A stretch of 64,000 bases of DNA. It comes from Actinacidiphila rubida (GTDB taxonomy: Bacteria > Actinomycetota > Actinomycetes > Streptomycetales > Streptomycetaceae). The translations under genes and the position numbers were made by a program. This document shows, piece after piece, positions 1 to 8,918 of this stretch. Below the pieces are notes generated by a model. That model did not search any database, had not been told where the DNA came from, and worked only from the letters and a program-made list of their open reading frames with translations. The stretch lies in contig NZ_FODD01000016.1 in NCBI RefSeq assembly GCF_900110255.1, positions 124,001 to 188,000 on the forward strand. The letters run 5' to 3'. Within the stretch, counting starts at the first letter, position 1. Every line of letters begins with the position of its first letter.

Positions 1-719
1 TCGTGCTGTCGGCCGCGGGGCTCGGGGCCGTCGGCGGCGGCGAGGCGCGCCCCGAACGCCCGGCCGACGCGGGAGCCGGCCGTCCGCGCCCCGGCGACCT
101 GCTCGAAGGCTGGCGGTGCATCCTCGCCTCGCCGGCGCTGCGCCCGCTGTTCTTCAACTCCGTCCTCGTCAACGGCCTGATCATGGCCTCAGGTCCGCTG
201 CTGGCGGTTCTGATGCTCGGCCGCCTCGGGTTCGCGCCGTGGCAGTACGGCCTCGCGTTCGGGCTGCCGTGTCTCGGCGGGCTGGCCGGCGCGCGGCTGG
301 CCGGCAGGCTGGTCACCCGATACGGGCAGTACCGGGTGCTGCACGTCTCCGGGGTGCTGCGCGCCTGCTGGTCCGTCGGCCTGGCGTTCGTCGGCCCGGG
401 TGCCGCGGGGCTGGCCCTGGTCATCGGTGTCGAGTTCGGGCTGATCGCCTGCTGCGGCGTGTTCAACCCGGTGTACGCCACCTACCGGCTGGAGCACGCG
501 CCCGCCGGGCGGGTCGCCCGCACCCTGTCCGCCTGGTCGGTGTCGACCAGCGCGAGTATCGCCGTGATGACGGCGCTGTGGGGCGTGCTGGCGGGCGTGA
601 CGGGTCCCAGGACCGCCATCGCGATCGCCGGTCTGCTGCTGCTCGCCACGCCGCTGCTGCTGCCCCGGGAGGTCGCGGCACCGCGACACGAGCCGCAGCC
701 CGTCGCGGGCCGCGCCTGA
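1..719 (+). CDS. MFS transporter, C-terminal part (5' end outside window)
   Basis: The reading frame is open from the first bases and encodes at least 238 residues, so the gene starts upstream of the window. The visible part has a hydrophilic Pro/Arg/Gly-rich loop, then about six membrane segments, typical of the second half of a 12-helix major facilitator. A charged arginine-containing loop (residues GARLAGRLVTRYGQYRV, roughly 95-110) matches the cytoplasmic loop between helices 8 and 9 in the family. It probably exports a drug or metabolite across the cytoplasmic membrane; the substrate cannot be read from the sequence. It converges on glgX, 12 bases apart, with no strong terminator hairpin noticed between them. 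Confidence 0.75.
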   Translation, partial: VLSAAGLGAVGGGEARPERPADAGAGRPRPGDLLEGWRCILASPALRPLFFNSVLVNGLIMASGPLLAVLMLGRLGFAPWQYGLAFGLPCLGGLAGARLAGRLVTRYGQYRVLHVSGVLRACWSVGLAFVGPGAAGLALVIGVEFGLIACCGVFNPVYATYRLEHAPAGRVARTLSAWSVSTSASIAVMTALWGVLAGVTGPRTAIAIAGLLLLATPLLLPREVAAPRHEPQPVAGRA

Positions 720-731
720 GGCGGCGCCCGG

Positions 732-2957
732 TCAGCGCCGGCCGCCCTCCCGCGGCAGTCCGGAACCCGCCGTGTCGCCGTCCCGGCCGGGGTCCGCCGC
801 CGGGCGCCCGGCGACGTCCGGCCGGCCGCCCCCGGGCTCGCGCGTGCCGTCGTCGCGGACGAGCAGCACCATCGAGCGGGCCTCGGCCTTGACCCGCTCG
901 CCGGGGCCATACGCAGCCGGGCCGGCCGGGCCCGCCGAGAGGTCGGCGGTGTCCGCCTCGACCTTCCAGCAGTCGCCGAACTCGGGCCCAGGCAGCGTGA
1001 ACACCACGTGCTCCCAGTGGGAGTTGAGCAGCACCAGGAACGAGTCGTCGCGCACCGGCCGCCCCTGCATGTCGCGTTCGCCGATCCCGTCCCCGTTCAG
1101 ATGCACCGCGATGGCGTGCGCGTCCGAGCGGCTCCAGTCCTGGCCGCTCATCTCCCGGCCGTCCGGGCGCAGCCAGGTCAGGTCGGCCGGCGCCAGACCG
1201 CCCGAGGGGCGACCGCGGAAGAAGCGGCGCATCCGCAGGACCGGGTGCGCCCGGCGCAGGGCGATCATCCGCCGGGTGAAGTCGAGCAGTTGCCGCTGGT
1301 CCGCCCCGAGGTCCCAGTCGACCCAGGTCAACTCGCTGTCCTGGCAGTACGCGTTGTTGTTGCCCTGCTGCGTGCGGCCGAGCTCGTCGCCGTGGCAGAG
1401 CATCGGCACGCCCTGCGAGATCAGCAGCGTCGCCAGGAAGTTGCGCTGCTGCCGCGCCCGCAGCGCGAGCACGTCCGGGTCGGCCGTCTCGCCCTCGACG
1501 CCGCAGTTCCAGGACCGGTTGTGGCTCTCGCCGTCCCGGTTGCCCTCGCCGTTGGCGTCGTTGTGCTTGTCGTTGTACGACACCAGGTCGCGGAGCGTGA
1601 AGCCGTCGTGGGCGGTGACGAAGTTGATGCCGGCCCGCGGGCGGCGGTGGTCGACCTCGTACAGGTCGGAGGACCCGGTCAGCCGGGACGCGAACTCCGG
1701 CAGGGCGCCCTCCTGGCCGCGCCAGAAGTCCCGCACGCCGTCCCGGTACTTGCCGTTCCACTCGCTCCACAGCTGCGGGAAGTTGCCGACCTGGTAGCCG
1801 CCGTCGCCGACGTCCCAGGGCTCGGCGATCAGCTTGACGCGGCTCACCACCGGGTCCTGCTGGACCAGGTCGAAGAACGCCGAGAGGCGGTCGACCTCGT
1901 GGAACTGCCGGGCCAGCGTGGCCGCCAGGTCGAAGCGGAAGCCGTCGACGTGCATCTCGGTGACCCAGTACCGCAGGCTGTCCATGATCAGCTGCAGCAC
2001 GTTCGGGTGCCGCATCAGCAGGCTGTTGCCGGTGCCGGTGGTGTCGAAGTAGTGCGCCTTGTCGTCGTCGACCAGGCGGTAGTACGAGGCGTTGTCGATG
2101 CCGCGGAACGACAGGGTCGGGCCCAGGTGGCTGCCCTCGGCGGTGTGGTTGTAGACGACGTCGAGGATCACCTCGATGCCGGCCGCGTGCAGGGCCTTCA
2201 CCATCGACTTGAACTCGGTCACCTGCCCGCCGCGCCCGCCGGAGGCCGAGTAGGCGTTGTGGGGCGCGAAGAAGCCGATGGTGTTGTAGCCCCAGTAGTT
2301 CGTCAGGCCGCGCGACAGCAGATGGCCGTCCTGCACGAACTGGTGGACCGGCATCAGCTCCACCGCCGTGACGCCCAGCCGCGTCAGGTGGTCGACCACC
2401 GCCGGGTTGGCCAGGCCCGCGTAGGTGCCGCGCAGTTCCGGCGGCAGGTCCGGGTGCCGGCGGGTCAGACCCCGCACGTGGGCCTCGTACATCACCGACT
2501 CGTGGTACGGCCGCTTGATCGGGCGGTCCCCGCCCCAGTCGAACGCGGGGTCGGCGACCACCGACAGCATGGTGTGCGCGCGGCTGTCCTGGAAGTCCGG
2601 CCGGTCCGGGTCGTCCGTACGGTAGCCCAGCAGCGCCCGGTGGCCGTCCGCCTGGCCCTCCACCGCCTTCGCGTACGGGTCGAGCAGCAGCTTCGCGGGG
2701 TTGCAGCGGTGCCCGCCGTCCGGGTCGTACGGCCCGGACACGCGGTAGCCGTACCGCTGCCCGGGACCGACTCCGGGCAGGTACGCGTGCCAGATGACCC
2801 CGTCGACCTCCTCCAGCGCGATGCGCTCCTCGCCACCGTCGTCGTCGAGCAGGCACAGCTCGACGTTCTCGGCCGCCTCGGTGAACAGCGCGAAATTGGT
2901 ACCGGCGCCGTCGTAGTCGGCTCCGAGCGGGAACGGATGTCCGGCCCACTTCTCCAT
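732..2957 (-). CDS. glgX: Glycogen debranching enzyme GlgX (isoamylase-type, GH13)
   Basis: A 741-residue protein, close to the usual GlgX length. It hydrolyses alpha-1,6 branches of phosphorylase-trimmed glycogen in the cytoplasm. An N-terminal CBM48-like domain (about residues 5-95, starting HPFPLGADYDGAGTNFALF) precedes the TIM barrel. GH13 signatures are present: DVVYNH, DGFRFDLA with the nucleophile Asp near 342, LIAEPWD with the acid Glu near 378, and TAHDG with the transition-state Asp near 449. The last 50 residues are Gly/Arg-rich and look like a disordered tail. The ATG at 2957 fits the conserved N terminus. It is divergent from the small ATPase gene, with about 210 bases of shared upstream sequence. 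Confidence 0.93.
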   Translation of the reverse strand: MEKWAGHPFPLGADYDGAGTNFALFTEAAENVELCLLDDDGGEERIALEEVDGVIWHAYLPGVGPGQRYGYRVSGPYDPDGGHRCNPAKLLLDPYAKAVEGQADGHRALLGYRTDDPDRPDFQDSRAHTMLSVVADPAFDWGGDRPIKRPYHESVMYEAHVRGLTRRHPDLPPELRGTYAGLANPAVVDHLTRLGVTAVELMPVHQFVQDGHLLSRGLTNYWGYNTIGFFAPHNAYSASGGRGGQVTEFKSMVKALHAAGIEVILDVVYNHTAEGSHLGPTLSFRGIDNASYYRLVDDDKAHYFDTTGTGNSLLMRHPNVLQLIMDSLRYWVTEMHVDGFRFDLAATLARQFHEVDRLSAFFDLVQQDPVVSRVKLIAEPWDVGDGGYQVGNFPQLWSEWNGKYRDGVRDFWRGQEGALPEFASRLTGSSDLYEVDHRRPRAGINFVTAHDGFTLRDLVSYNDKHNDANGEGNRDGESHNRSWNCGVEGETADPDVLALRARQQRNFLATLLISQGVPMLCHGDELGRTQQGNNNAYCQDSELTWVDWDLGADQRQLLDFTRRMIALRRAHPVLRMRRFFRGRPSGGLAPADLTWLRPDGREMSGQDWSRSDAHAIAVHLNGDGIGERDMQGRPVRDDSFLVLLNSHWEHVVFTLPGPEFGDCWKVEADTADLSAGPAGPAAYGPGERVKAEARSMVLLVRDDGTREPGGGRPDVAGRPAADPGRDGDTAGSGLPREGGRR

Positions 2958-3169
2958 GCGGCGACCTGGCCTTCTGCGTCAGGGAACTCGTCGGCAAGAG
3001 GACTCCCAGTCCACACAGCACCGCCTGTGCAGCGCAACCCCGGCCGGGCAAACAGGTGGCGGAACCCACGCCTCCGGACGTGGGGAGACGCCCGTGGCAT
3101 ACCACCGGGATCAGCGGGTACACGCCTGTCGGTCGAACGGGCGGCCTTGACGGGGGTGCAGGAGATGAC

Positions 3170-3622
3170 ATGGCGTACGTGACGGCCGGCCGCGGCCGGG
3201 AGGGCTCGCCCCGCTCCGGGCTGCGGGCGGGCGCGGCCTACGACGGAGGCACCGAGTCGATCGCCGACGCCCGGCTGCTGGCCCGTGAGTTCCTGGACCA
3301 GGTGCGCGAGTCCGGCATCCGGGTACCGGCCGCCACCGTGTCGGAAGCGCAGCTGGTGGTCAGCGAGCTGGTGACGAACGCGTGCAAGTACGCCCCCGGC
3401 CCCAGCGCGCTGAGCCTGGAGGTCCGCGGCACGGTCCTGGAGATCACCCTGTGGGACAGCGAGCCCGTACTGCCGATGGCACGCGCCGCCGAGCCCGGCC
3501 GCATCGGCCAGCACGGGCTGGAGATCGTCTTCGCCCTGTGCGAGGGGTTCGACGTGCAGCGCGAGCCGGTCGGCAAGCGCATCACGGTCCGTCTGGCGCT
3601 CCACGCGCGCGGCGCCTGGTGA
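3170..3622 (+). CDS. Small ATP-binding regulatory protein (HATPase_c, anti-sigma/RsbW type)
   Basis: A 150-residue single-domain protein of the GHKL ATPase fold. Visible boxes are the N box SELVTNACKYA (about residues 64-74), a G1-like segment around LWDSEPVLP where the usual DxGxG is degenerate, and GRIGQHGLEIV (about 108-118), the G2 region. This small class is abundant in Streptomyces and usually acts as an anti-sigma or serine kinase switch. The ATG at 3170 is chosen over upstream in-frame ATGs because GGAG lies 5 bases before it and the family begins near here. The target sigma or anti-anti-sigma factor is not next to it, so the partner is unknown. Confidence 0.8.
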   Translation: MAYVTAGRGREGSPRSGLRAGAAYDGGTESIADARLLAREFLDQVRESGIRVPAATVSEAQLVVSELVTNACKYAPGPSALSLEVRGTVLEITLWDSEPVLPMARAAEPGRIGQHGLEIVFALCEGFDVQREPVGKRITVRLALHARGAW

Positions 3623-3807
3623 CCTCCGGGCACGCCACTGGCTGACCGCCGCTCACGGGACCCTGGCGACTTACGGCCGACGGCCGGCTCCTAGACTTCA
3701 TGATCGGTTCACGCCGTCCGGCGACCGGTCGCGGCGTGTACCGCCGGCTCCATTCCGCCCGGCCCGGGGAGCGTCCGCCCGCGGGTCCATGCCCAGGGAG
3801 GCCCCGC

Positions 3808-4779
3808 ATGCGCTACACCCGACTCGGCTCGACCGGCCTGGAGGTGTCCGCGATCAGCCTCGGCTGCATGAGCTTCGGCGAACCCTCCCGCGGCAACCAC
3901 CAGTGGACCCTCGACGAGGAGTCCTCGCGTGCGCTCATCCGGCGCTCGCTGGACGCCGGGGTCACGTTCTTCGACACCGCCAACGTGTACTCCGACGGAA
4001 GCAGCGAGGAGATCCTGGGCCGGGCGCTGCACGACTTCGCCTCCCGCGACGACGTCGTGATCGCGACCAAGGTGCACGGCCGGATGCGGCCCGGTCCCAA
4101 CGGCGGCGGCCTGTCCCGCCGGGCGATCCTCAGCGAGATCGACCACAGCCTGCGCCGCCTCGGCGTCGACCACGTCGACCTGTACCAGATCCACCGCTGG
4201 GACTACGACACGCCGATCGAGGAGACCCTGGAGGCCCTGCACGACGTGGTGAAGGCCGGCAAGGCCCGGTACATCGGCGCGTCCTCCATGCACGCCTGGC
4301 AGTTCGCCAAGGCGCTGTTCACCGCGGACCGGCACGGCTGGACCCGGTTCGTGTCCATGCAGAACCACTACAACCTCCTCTACCGCGAGGAGGAGCGCGA
4401 GATGCTGCCGCTGTGCCAGGACCAGGGCGTCGCGGTCATCCCGTGGAGTCCGCTGGCCCGCGGGCGGCTCACCCGACCCTGGGACGCCACCACCGCCCGG
4501 ACCGAGACCGACGAGTTCGGCCGGACCCTTTACCACGACAGCGACCGGGTCATCGTGGAACGCGTCGCCGAGCTCGCCGAACGGCGCGGCCTGCCGCCCG
4601 CCCGGATCGCGCTGGCCTGGCTCGCGGCCAGGCCCGGGGTCACCGCCCCCATCGTCGGCGTCACCAAGGCCCAGCACCTCGACGACGCCGTGGCCGCCCT
4701 GGAGGTGGGCCTCGACGACGAGGAGATGGCGTTCCTGGAGGAGCCCTACGCCCCGCACACCGTCGCCGGCTTCCGCTGA
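3808..4779 (+). CDS. Aldo/keto reductase (YajO/Tas-like)
   Basis: A 323-residue NAD(P)H-dependent oxidoreductase with a TIM barrel, probably cytoplasmic and acting on an aldehyde or ketone. The catalytic tetrad can be placed as Asp56, Tyr61, Lys88 and His129, in FFDTANVYSDG, VIATKVHG and YQIHRWD. The C-terminal cofactor segment GVTKAQHLDDAV is also present. The ATG at 3808 has AGGGAG seven bases upstream and begins with the conserved MRYTRLGSTGLEVS, so the in-frame ATG at 3700 is rejected. It is followed by a 10-bp hairpin terminator. The physiological substrate is unknown. Confidence 0.9.
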   Translation: MRYTRLGSTGLEVSAISLGCMSFGEPSRGNHQWTLDEESSRALIRRSLDAGVTFFDTANVYSDGSSEEILGRALHDFASRDDVVIATKVHGRMRPGPNGGGLSRRAILSEIDHSLRRLGVDHVDLYQIHRWDYDTPIEETLEALHDVVKAGKARYIGASSMHAWQFAKALFTADRHGWTRFVSMQNHYNLLYREEEREMLPLCQDQGVAVIPWSPLARGRLTRPWDATTARTETDEFGRTLYHDSDRVIVERVAELAERRGLPPARIALAWLAARPGVTAPIVGVTKAQHLDDAVAALEVGLDDEEMAFLEEPYAPHTVAGFR

Positions 4780-4805
4780 GTCACGGGCTCCCGCGGCCGC
4801 CGGCC

Positions 4806-4831
4806 GGCGGTCCCGCCGCCGCGGGACCGCC
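4806..4831 (+). terminator. Hairpin terminator after the aldo/keto reductase gene
   Basis: Perfect 10-bp stem GGCGGTCCCG / CGGGACCGCC with a 6-base loop, 27 bases after the stop codon. There is no U-tract, which is common for actinomycete terminators. Confidence 0.6.
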
Positions 4832-4921
4832 CGTTCGGCGGCGGTGCGGGGCGCGCCCGACCGTGATCCGGCCGACAATGGCACGAGCAGAGCCATGGGA
4901 CGACCTCGGCGGGAGCGGCGC

Positions 4922-6400
4922 ATGAGTGCATCGAACGGAGCAGGCGGGACCGGCGGCGACGGACGCGCGGACATCGGCGTCACGGGCCTCGCGGTGATGG
5001 GCAGCAACCTGGCCAGGAACTTCGCCCGGCACGGCTACACCGTCGCCGTGCACAACCGGACGAAGGCCAAGACCGACACCCTCCTGGAGGAGCACGGCGA
5101 GGAGGGCATGTTCGTCCCCGCGGCTACCGCGGAGGAGCTCGTCGCCGCCCTGGCCACGCCGCGCCGCATCGTCGTCATGGTCAAGGCCGGAGACCCCACC
5201 GACGCGGTGATCTCCGAGTTCGCCCCGCTGCTCGAACCGGGCGACATGATCGTCGACGGCGGCAACGCGCACTTCGAGGACACCCGGCGCCGCGAGCACG
5301 ACCTGCGGCAGAAGGGCGTCCACTTCGTCGGCGCCGGGATCTCCGGCGGCGAGGAGGGCGCGCTCAACGGCCCGTCGATCATGCCGGGCGGCTCCCCGGA
5401 GTCCTACACCACGCTCGGCCCGATGCTGGAGACCATCGCCGCCAAGGCCAAGGACGGCGCCCCCTGCACCACCCACATCGGACCCGACGGCGCCGGGCAC
5501 TTCGTCAAGATGGTGCACAACGGCATCGAGTACGCCGACATGCAGCTCATCGCCGAGGCGTACCACCTGCTGCGGGAGGTCGCCGGGTACGAGCCGCGGC
5601 AGATCGCGGAGACCTTCCGCACCTGGAACACCGGGCGCCTGGACTCCTACCTGATCGAGATCACCGCCGAGGTGCTCGCCCACACCGACGCCGCCACCGG
5701 CAAGCCCTTCGTCGACGTCGTCGAGGACCAGGCCGAGCAGAAGGGCACCGGCCGCTGGACGGTGCAGATCGCCCTCGACCTCGGCGTGCCCGTCTCCGGC
5801 ATCGGCGAGGCGGTCTTCGCCCGCTCCCTGTCCGGGCACGCGGACCTGCGGGCCGCCTCCCGCGACCTGCCGGGCCCCGGCGCCGGCACCCCGCTCACCC
5901 CGGACGCGGCGGCGGTCTTCGCCGACCAGGTCGAGCAGGCCCTGTACGCGTCGAAGATCGTCTCGTACACCCAGGGCTTCCACATGATCCAGGCCGGCAG
6001 CGACATGTACGACTGGGACATCGACCTCGGCAGGATCGCGGCGATCTGGCGCGGCGGCTGCATCATCAGGGCCGCGTTCCTCGACCGGATCACGGCCGCC
6101 TACGACAGCCGGCCCGACCTGCCCAGCCTGCTGTCCGACAAGCGCTTCGCCGAGGAGATCGGCACCGCGCAGGACGACTGGCGGTCCGTCGTCGCCGCGG
6201 CGGTGCACCACGGCGTGCCCGTGCCCGGCTTCTCCGCCGCGCTGGCCTACTACGACGCGCTGCGCGCCGGCCGGCTCCCCGCCGCGCTCACCCAGGCCCA
6301 GCGGGACTTCTTCGGCGCCCACACCTACCGCCGCACCGACCGCGACGGCGTGTTCCACACGCTCTGGAGCGGCGACCGCAGCGAGGTCGCGGTCGGCTGA
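4922..6400 (+). CDS. gnd: 6-phosphogluconate dehydrogenase, decarboxylating
   Basis: A 492-residue enzyme that converts 6-phosphogluconate and NADP to ribulose 5-phosphate, CO2 and NADPH in the oxidative pentose phosphate pathway. The Rossmann motif GLAVMGSNLARNF lies at about residues 22-34, preceded by a short Gly-rich tail. The catalytic segment GHFVKMVHNGIEYADMQLI places the base Lys near 196 and the proton-donor Glu near 203. The C-terminal segment ending in HTLWSG is typical of the long dimeric class. ATG 4922 has GGGAG seven bases upstream. It stands alone, with no zwf or pgl beside it. Confidence 0.95.
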   Translation: MSASNGAGGTGGDGRADIGVTGLAVMGSNLARNFARHGYTVAVHNRTKAKTDTLLEEHGEEGMFVPAATAEELVAALATPRRIVVMVKAGDPTDAVISEFAPLLEPGDMIVDGGNAHFEDTRRREHDLRQKGVHFVGAGISGGEEGALNGPSIMPGGSPESYTTLGPMLETIAAKAKDGAPCTTHIGPDGAGHFVKMVHNGIEYADMQLIAEAYHLLREVAGYEPRQIAETFRTWNTGRLDSYLIEITAEVLAHTDAATGKPFVDVVEDQAEQKGTGRWTVQIALDLGVPVSGIGEAVFARSLSGHADLRAASRDLPGPGAGTPLTPDAAAVFADQVEQALYASKIVSYTQGFHMIQAGSDMYDWDIDLGRIAAIWRGGCIIRAAFLDRITAAYDSRPDLPSLLSDKRFAEEIGTAQDDWRSVVAAAVHHGVPVPGFSAALAYYDALRAGRLPAALTQAQRDFFGAHTYRRTDRDGVFHTLWSGDRSEVAVG

Positions 6401-6409
6401 CGGGCCCCG

Positions 6410-6425
6410 CCGGGGAATTCCCCGG
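6410..6425. repeat. Perfect 16-bp palindrome between gnd and the PRC-barrel gene
   Basis: CCGGGGAATTCCCCGG reads the same on both strands, 9 bases after the gnd stop and about 90 bases before the next start. It could be a tight terminator stem or a dimeric regulator site. AATT in the centre leaves little loop, which favours a protein site slightly. Confidence 0.4.
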
Positions 6426-6516
6426 ACCCCGACCCGCGAACCCGGTGGATACCGGCGCCGCACCGGGGCAGACGGACAGAGAGGGCACCGGCCGTGCCCG
6501 CGGCAGGAGGGCTGAG

Positions 6517-6873
6517 ATGATCCACCCCGCTGATCTCCGCGAGTGGCGTGACTACGCCGTGGTCGACGACGACGGCCACAAGATCGGTGTCCTGGAGGCG
6601 GTCTACGTCGACACGGCGACGGACCAGCCCTCCATGGCGACCGTCCGCACCGGACTGCCGACCCGCTACCGGCTCGTGTTCGTGCCGGTGGGCGAGGTGG
6701 TCGCGGGCCCGGACTACATACGTGTCCCGTATACCAAGGAGCTGGTCAAGTCGGCCCCCTCGATCGGCACGGACGACGTCCTGCCGATGGAGGAAGAGGA
6801 GGCGATCTTCCAGCACTACGGACTGACGTACAAGCCCGGGGCGGACGGCGTCCGCCAGCTCGCCCGCCGCTGA
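6517..6873 (+). CDS. PRC-barrel domain protein
   Basis: A 118-residue cytoplasmic protein. The first 80 residues form a PRC-barrel: a short beta barrel with DLREWRDYAVVDDDGHKIG and VPVGEVVAGPDYIRVPY. The C-terminal part (VLPMEEEEAIFQHYGLTYKP) is the usual helical extension of the actinobacterial family. ATG 6517 follows AGGAGG by six bases, which rejects the in-frame ATG at 6445. PRC-barrels occur in RimM and photosynthetic reaction centres and bind RNA or protein partners. This stand-alone class is often stress-related, but its role here is unknown. It heads a run of three small envelope-type genes. Confidence 0.85.
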   Translation: MIHPADLREWRDYAVVDDDGHKIGVLEAVYVDTATDQPSMATVRTGLPTRYRLVFVPVGEVVAGPDYIRVPYTKELVKSAPSIGTDDVLPMEEEEAIFQHYGLTYKPGADGVRQLARR

Positions 6874-6933
6874 GGCGGCCGGAGCCGGACGGGCGCGCGC
6901 ACCGCCGGCGCGCCCGCGAAAGGAGTCCGACGC

Positions 6934-7098
6934 ATGACGGTGTTCCTGCTGATGATCATCGTGGCCTTCGTGCTCGGCATCATCGGCGCCGCCGCCAGCG
7001 GCCTCGGGTGGGTGCTGGCGATCGCCGTGATCGTCTTCGTCGCCGATCTCGCCTACGGCTACTCGCGGCTGCGCGGGCGCCGCCGACCGGTCAGGTGA
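6934..7098 (+). CDS. Small membrane protein, 54 aa, two helices
   Basis: ATG at 6934 with AAAGGAG eight bases upstream encodes MTVFLLMIIVAFVLGIIGAA followed by a second hydrophobic stretch (GWVLAIAVIVFVADL) and a basic tail SRLRGRRRPVR. The layout suggests a hydrophobic hairpin in the membrane with an arginine-rich end inside the cell. The gene lies 60 bases after the PRC-barrel gene and 16 bases before the DedA gene, so the three are probably co-transcribed. Similar short actinobacterial proteins exist, but I can assign no function. It could assist DedA or act alone. Confidence 0.7.
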   Translation: MTVFLLMIIVAFVLGIIGAAASGLGWVLAIAVIVFVADLAYGYSRLRGRRRPVR

Positions 7099-7114
7099 CG
7101 GGAGCCGCCGCCGC

Positions 7115-7939
7115 ATGCACAGCATCACCAACTGGCTCCAGCACGCCTCGCCGCCCATGGTGTACGCCGTCGTGGGCGCCCTGGTCTTCTGCGAGGACGC
7201 GCTGTTCTTCGGGTTCGTGCTGCCCGGCGAGACCGCGGTCGTGCTCGGCGGCGTCGTCGCCTCCCAGGGCCACGTCTCGGTGTACTGGCTCTGCCTGGTC
7301 GTCGTCGTGGCCGCCGTTCTCGGCGACACCGTCGGGTACGAGGTCGGCGCGCGCCTCGGGCCGCGCATCCTGGAGACCCGGTTCCTCAGGAACCACCGGG
7401 AACGGATCAGCAGCGCGCAGGACCTGATCCGCCGGCGCGGGCCCGTGGCGGTCTTCCTCGGCCGCTTCATCGCGTTCTTCCGCGCGCTGATGCCCGCGCT
7501 GGCGGGCATGTCCCGCATGCCCTACCGGACCTTCCTGGCCTTCAACGCGGCCGGCGGGCTCGTCTGGGGCGTCGGCTTCACCCTGCTGGGGTACTTCGCC
7601 GGCGCCGCCTACAAGCGGGTCGAGCGCACCGCCGGTACGGCGGTCGCCATCGCGATCGCCGCCGTGGTCGTCATCGCGCTGGTGGTCTGGGAGGTCCGCC
7701 GGCACCGGAGCGCGAAGGAACGCGAGGACCGCGACGAGCGCGAGCGGCGCGAGTCCGCGCGCGAGCAGGGGGACACGGTGGAGGACGGCGACGCGCCCGA
7801 GGAGCGGGAGCCGGGCTCCGGGCGGGGCGGGGCGCACCGGTGGTCGCCGTCGTCCGAGGCGTCGGAGCCGTCCGGTGCCGGCGAGCCGCCCGGGCCTGGC
7901 GCGCCCGGGGAGGGCGAGCAGCGGCCGGGCGAGCGCTGA
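7115..7939 (+). CDS. DedA/SNARE-associated family membrane protein
   Basis: A 274-residue membrane protein. Family marks are FCEDALFFGFVLPGETAVVLGG (re-entrant segment), GDTVGYEVGARLG and RFIAFFRALMPALAGMSRMP with the conserved arginines. About five membrane segments end near residue 195. DedA proteins are proposed undecaprenyl-phosphate or phospholipid recyclers and affect envelope homeostasis. Residues from about 205 to 274 form a long, very charged and then Pro/Ser/Gly-rich cytoplasmic tail (KEREDRDERERRES), longer than in the standard family. ATG 7115 matches the usual N terminus. It probably forms an operon with the two small genes upstream. Confidence 0.88.
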   Translation: MHSITNWLQHASPPMVYAVVGALVFCEDALFFGFVLPGETAVVLGGVVASQGHVSVYWLCLVVVVAAVLGDTVGYEVGARLGPRILETRFLRNHRERISSAQDLIRRRGPVAVFLGRFIAFFRALMPALAGMSRMPYRTFLAFNAAGGLVWGVGFTLLGYFAGAAYKRVERTAGTAVAIAIAAVVVIALVVWEVRRHRSAKEREDRDERERRESAREQGDTVEDGDAPEEREPGSGRGGAHRWSPSSEASEPSGAGEPPGPGAPGEGEQRPGER

Positions 7940-8113
7940 GGGCCGGGCCCCGCGCGCCGGGCGCGCTCCACGGGCGGACGGGTGCGTCGCGCGCTGGAAC
8001 GAACACCCCCGGCTCGTACGGCGGTTCGAGCCCGCCGGCGCCGAATGTGGGGGATCGGCAACAATAGTGACCGCAGAGGTTCGAAGCGCCTTCCGGGTGA
8101 GTAGCCGACAGGT

Positions 8114-8815
8114 ATGGGTACCTCGACGCAACCCGGTTCCGCATCCGCAAGGCGCACGCGGCCGCTGCTCGCCGCCGGTGCCGTGACCCTGCTGGCCGTC
8201 GCCGCCACCGCGTGCGGCAACGGCGGCCCGCCGCGGTCCGCTTCGTCCTCGTCGTTGCTGCCGCCCGGCACGTCCGCCTCGGCAGCGGCGTCCCCGTCTC
8301 CGTCGTCCCCGGAGAGCGCGACCCCCGCGCCGCCGTCCGCGACCTCGGGCCCGCCGCAGCCAGCGCCGACCGCCGCCGGCTCGGCCTCCGCGCCCGCCGC
8401 CCGCGCCTCGGGAACGCCGGGGAGCCGCTGCACCGTCACCGGCCTGCGCATGCGGCTGGGCACCCCCGACCACGGCGCCGGCAGCGTCTACTACCCGTTG
8501 CGGTTCACCAACACCGGCAGCCGCACCTGCACTCTCGACGGCTACCCCGGCGTGTCGCTGATCCGCGGTGACGGCAGCACCATCGGCCGCCCCGCGGACC
8601 GCACGCCCCCGCACGGCACGACGGTCGAGGTCGCCCCCGGCCAGACCGTCGAGGCCGACCTGCACACCCTCAACCAGGGCATCAAGGGCGGCAGTTGCTG
8701 GCGCAGGCCGACTTTCCTCCTGGTGTACCCGCCGGGTTCCACCGCGTCGATGTCCCTGGCAACATCGAGTCCCCTCGTGTGCGGCGGCACCTTCGAGGTC
8801 GGCGCCGTCCACTGA
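8114..8815 (+). CDS. DUF4232 lipoprotein
   Basis: A 233-residue exported protein. The N terminus has two arginines, a hydrophobic core and the lipobox-like LLAVAATAC with Cys near 35, so it is predicted to be lipid-anchored on the outer face of the membrane. A Ser/Pro/Ala-rich linker (to about residue 100) leads to the DUF4232 domain, starting CTVTGLRMRLG and containing FTNTGSRTCTLDGYPGVSLI, with paired cysteines. The family is widespread in Streptomyces and of unknown function. The gene precedes a lysozyme by 103 bases, so a cell-wall role is possible but not shown. Confidence 0.82.
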   Translation: MGTSTQPGSASARRTRPLLAAGAVTLLAVAATACGNGGPPRSASSSSLLPPGTSASAAASPSPSSPESATPAPPSATSGPPQPAPTAAGSASAPAARASGTPGSRCTVTGLRMRLGTPDHGAGSVYYPLRFTNTGSRTCTLDGYPGVSLIRGDGSTIGRPADRTPPHGTTVEVAPGQTVEADLHTLNQGIKGGSCWRRPTFLLVYPPGSTASMSLATSSPLVCGGTFEVGAVH

Positions 8816-8918
8816 GCCGGCCACCGCGCACCGCCACCCACCCACGACCGGGCACCCCCACCAGCACCGCGCACCGCACTCACCACCCGGGCCCGCGCCC
8901 GTACGAAAGGAACCGCCC

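Noticed and set aside
463..3171. 902-codon minus-strand frame over the MFS and GlgX genes
   Set aside because: It is a shifted-frame shadow of glgX, Arg/Pro/Gly-rich, while the GlgX frame carries all GH13 motifs.
3700..3807. Upstream ATG for the aldo/keto reductase
   Set aside because: The extra 36 residues are Arg/Pro-rich and unlike the family; the AGGGAG site and the conserved MRYTRLG start at 3808 decide.
8020..8044. tRNA-like T-arm (GGCGG TTCGAGC CCGCC) between the DedA and lipoprotein genes
   Set aside because: The T-stem and loop fit, but the 5' acceptor strand, D-arm and anticodon stem are absent upstream at the right distances. At most it is a chance hairpin or an old tRNA end.
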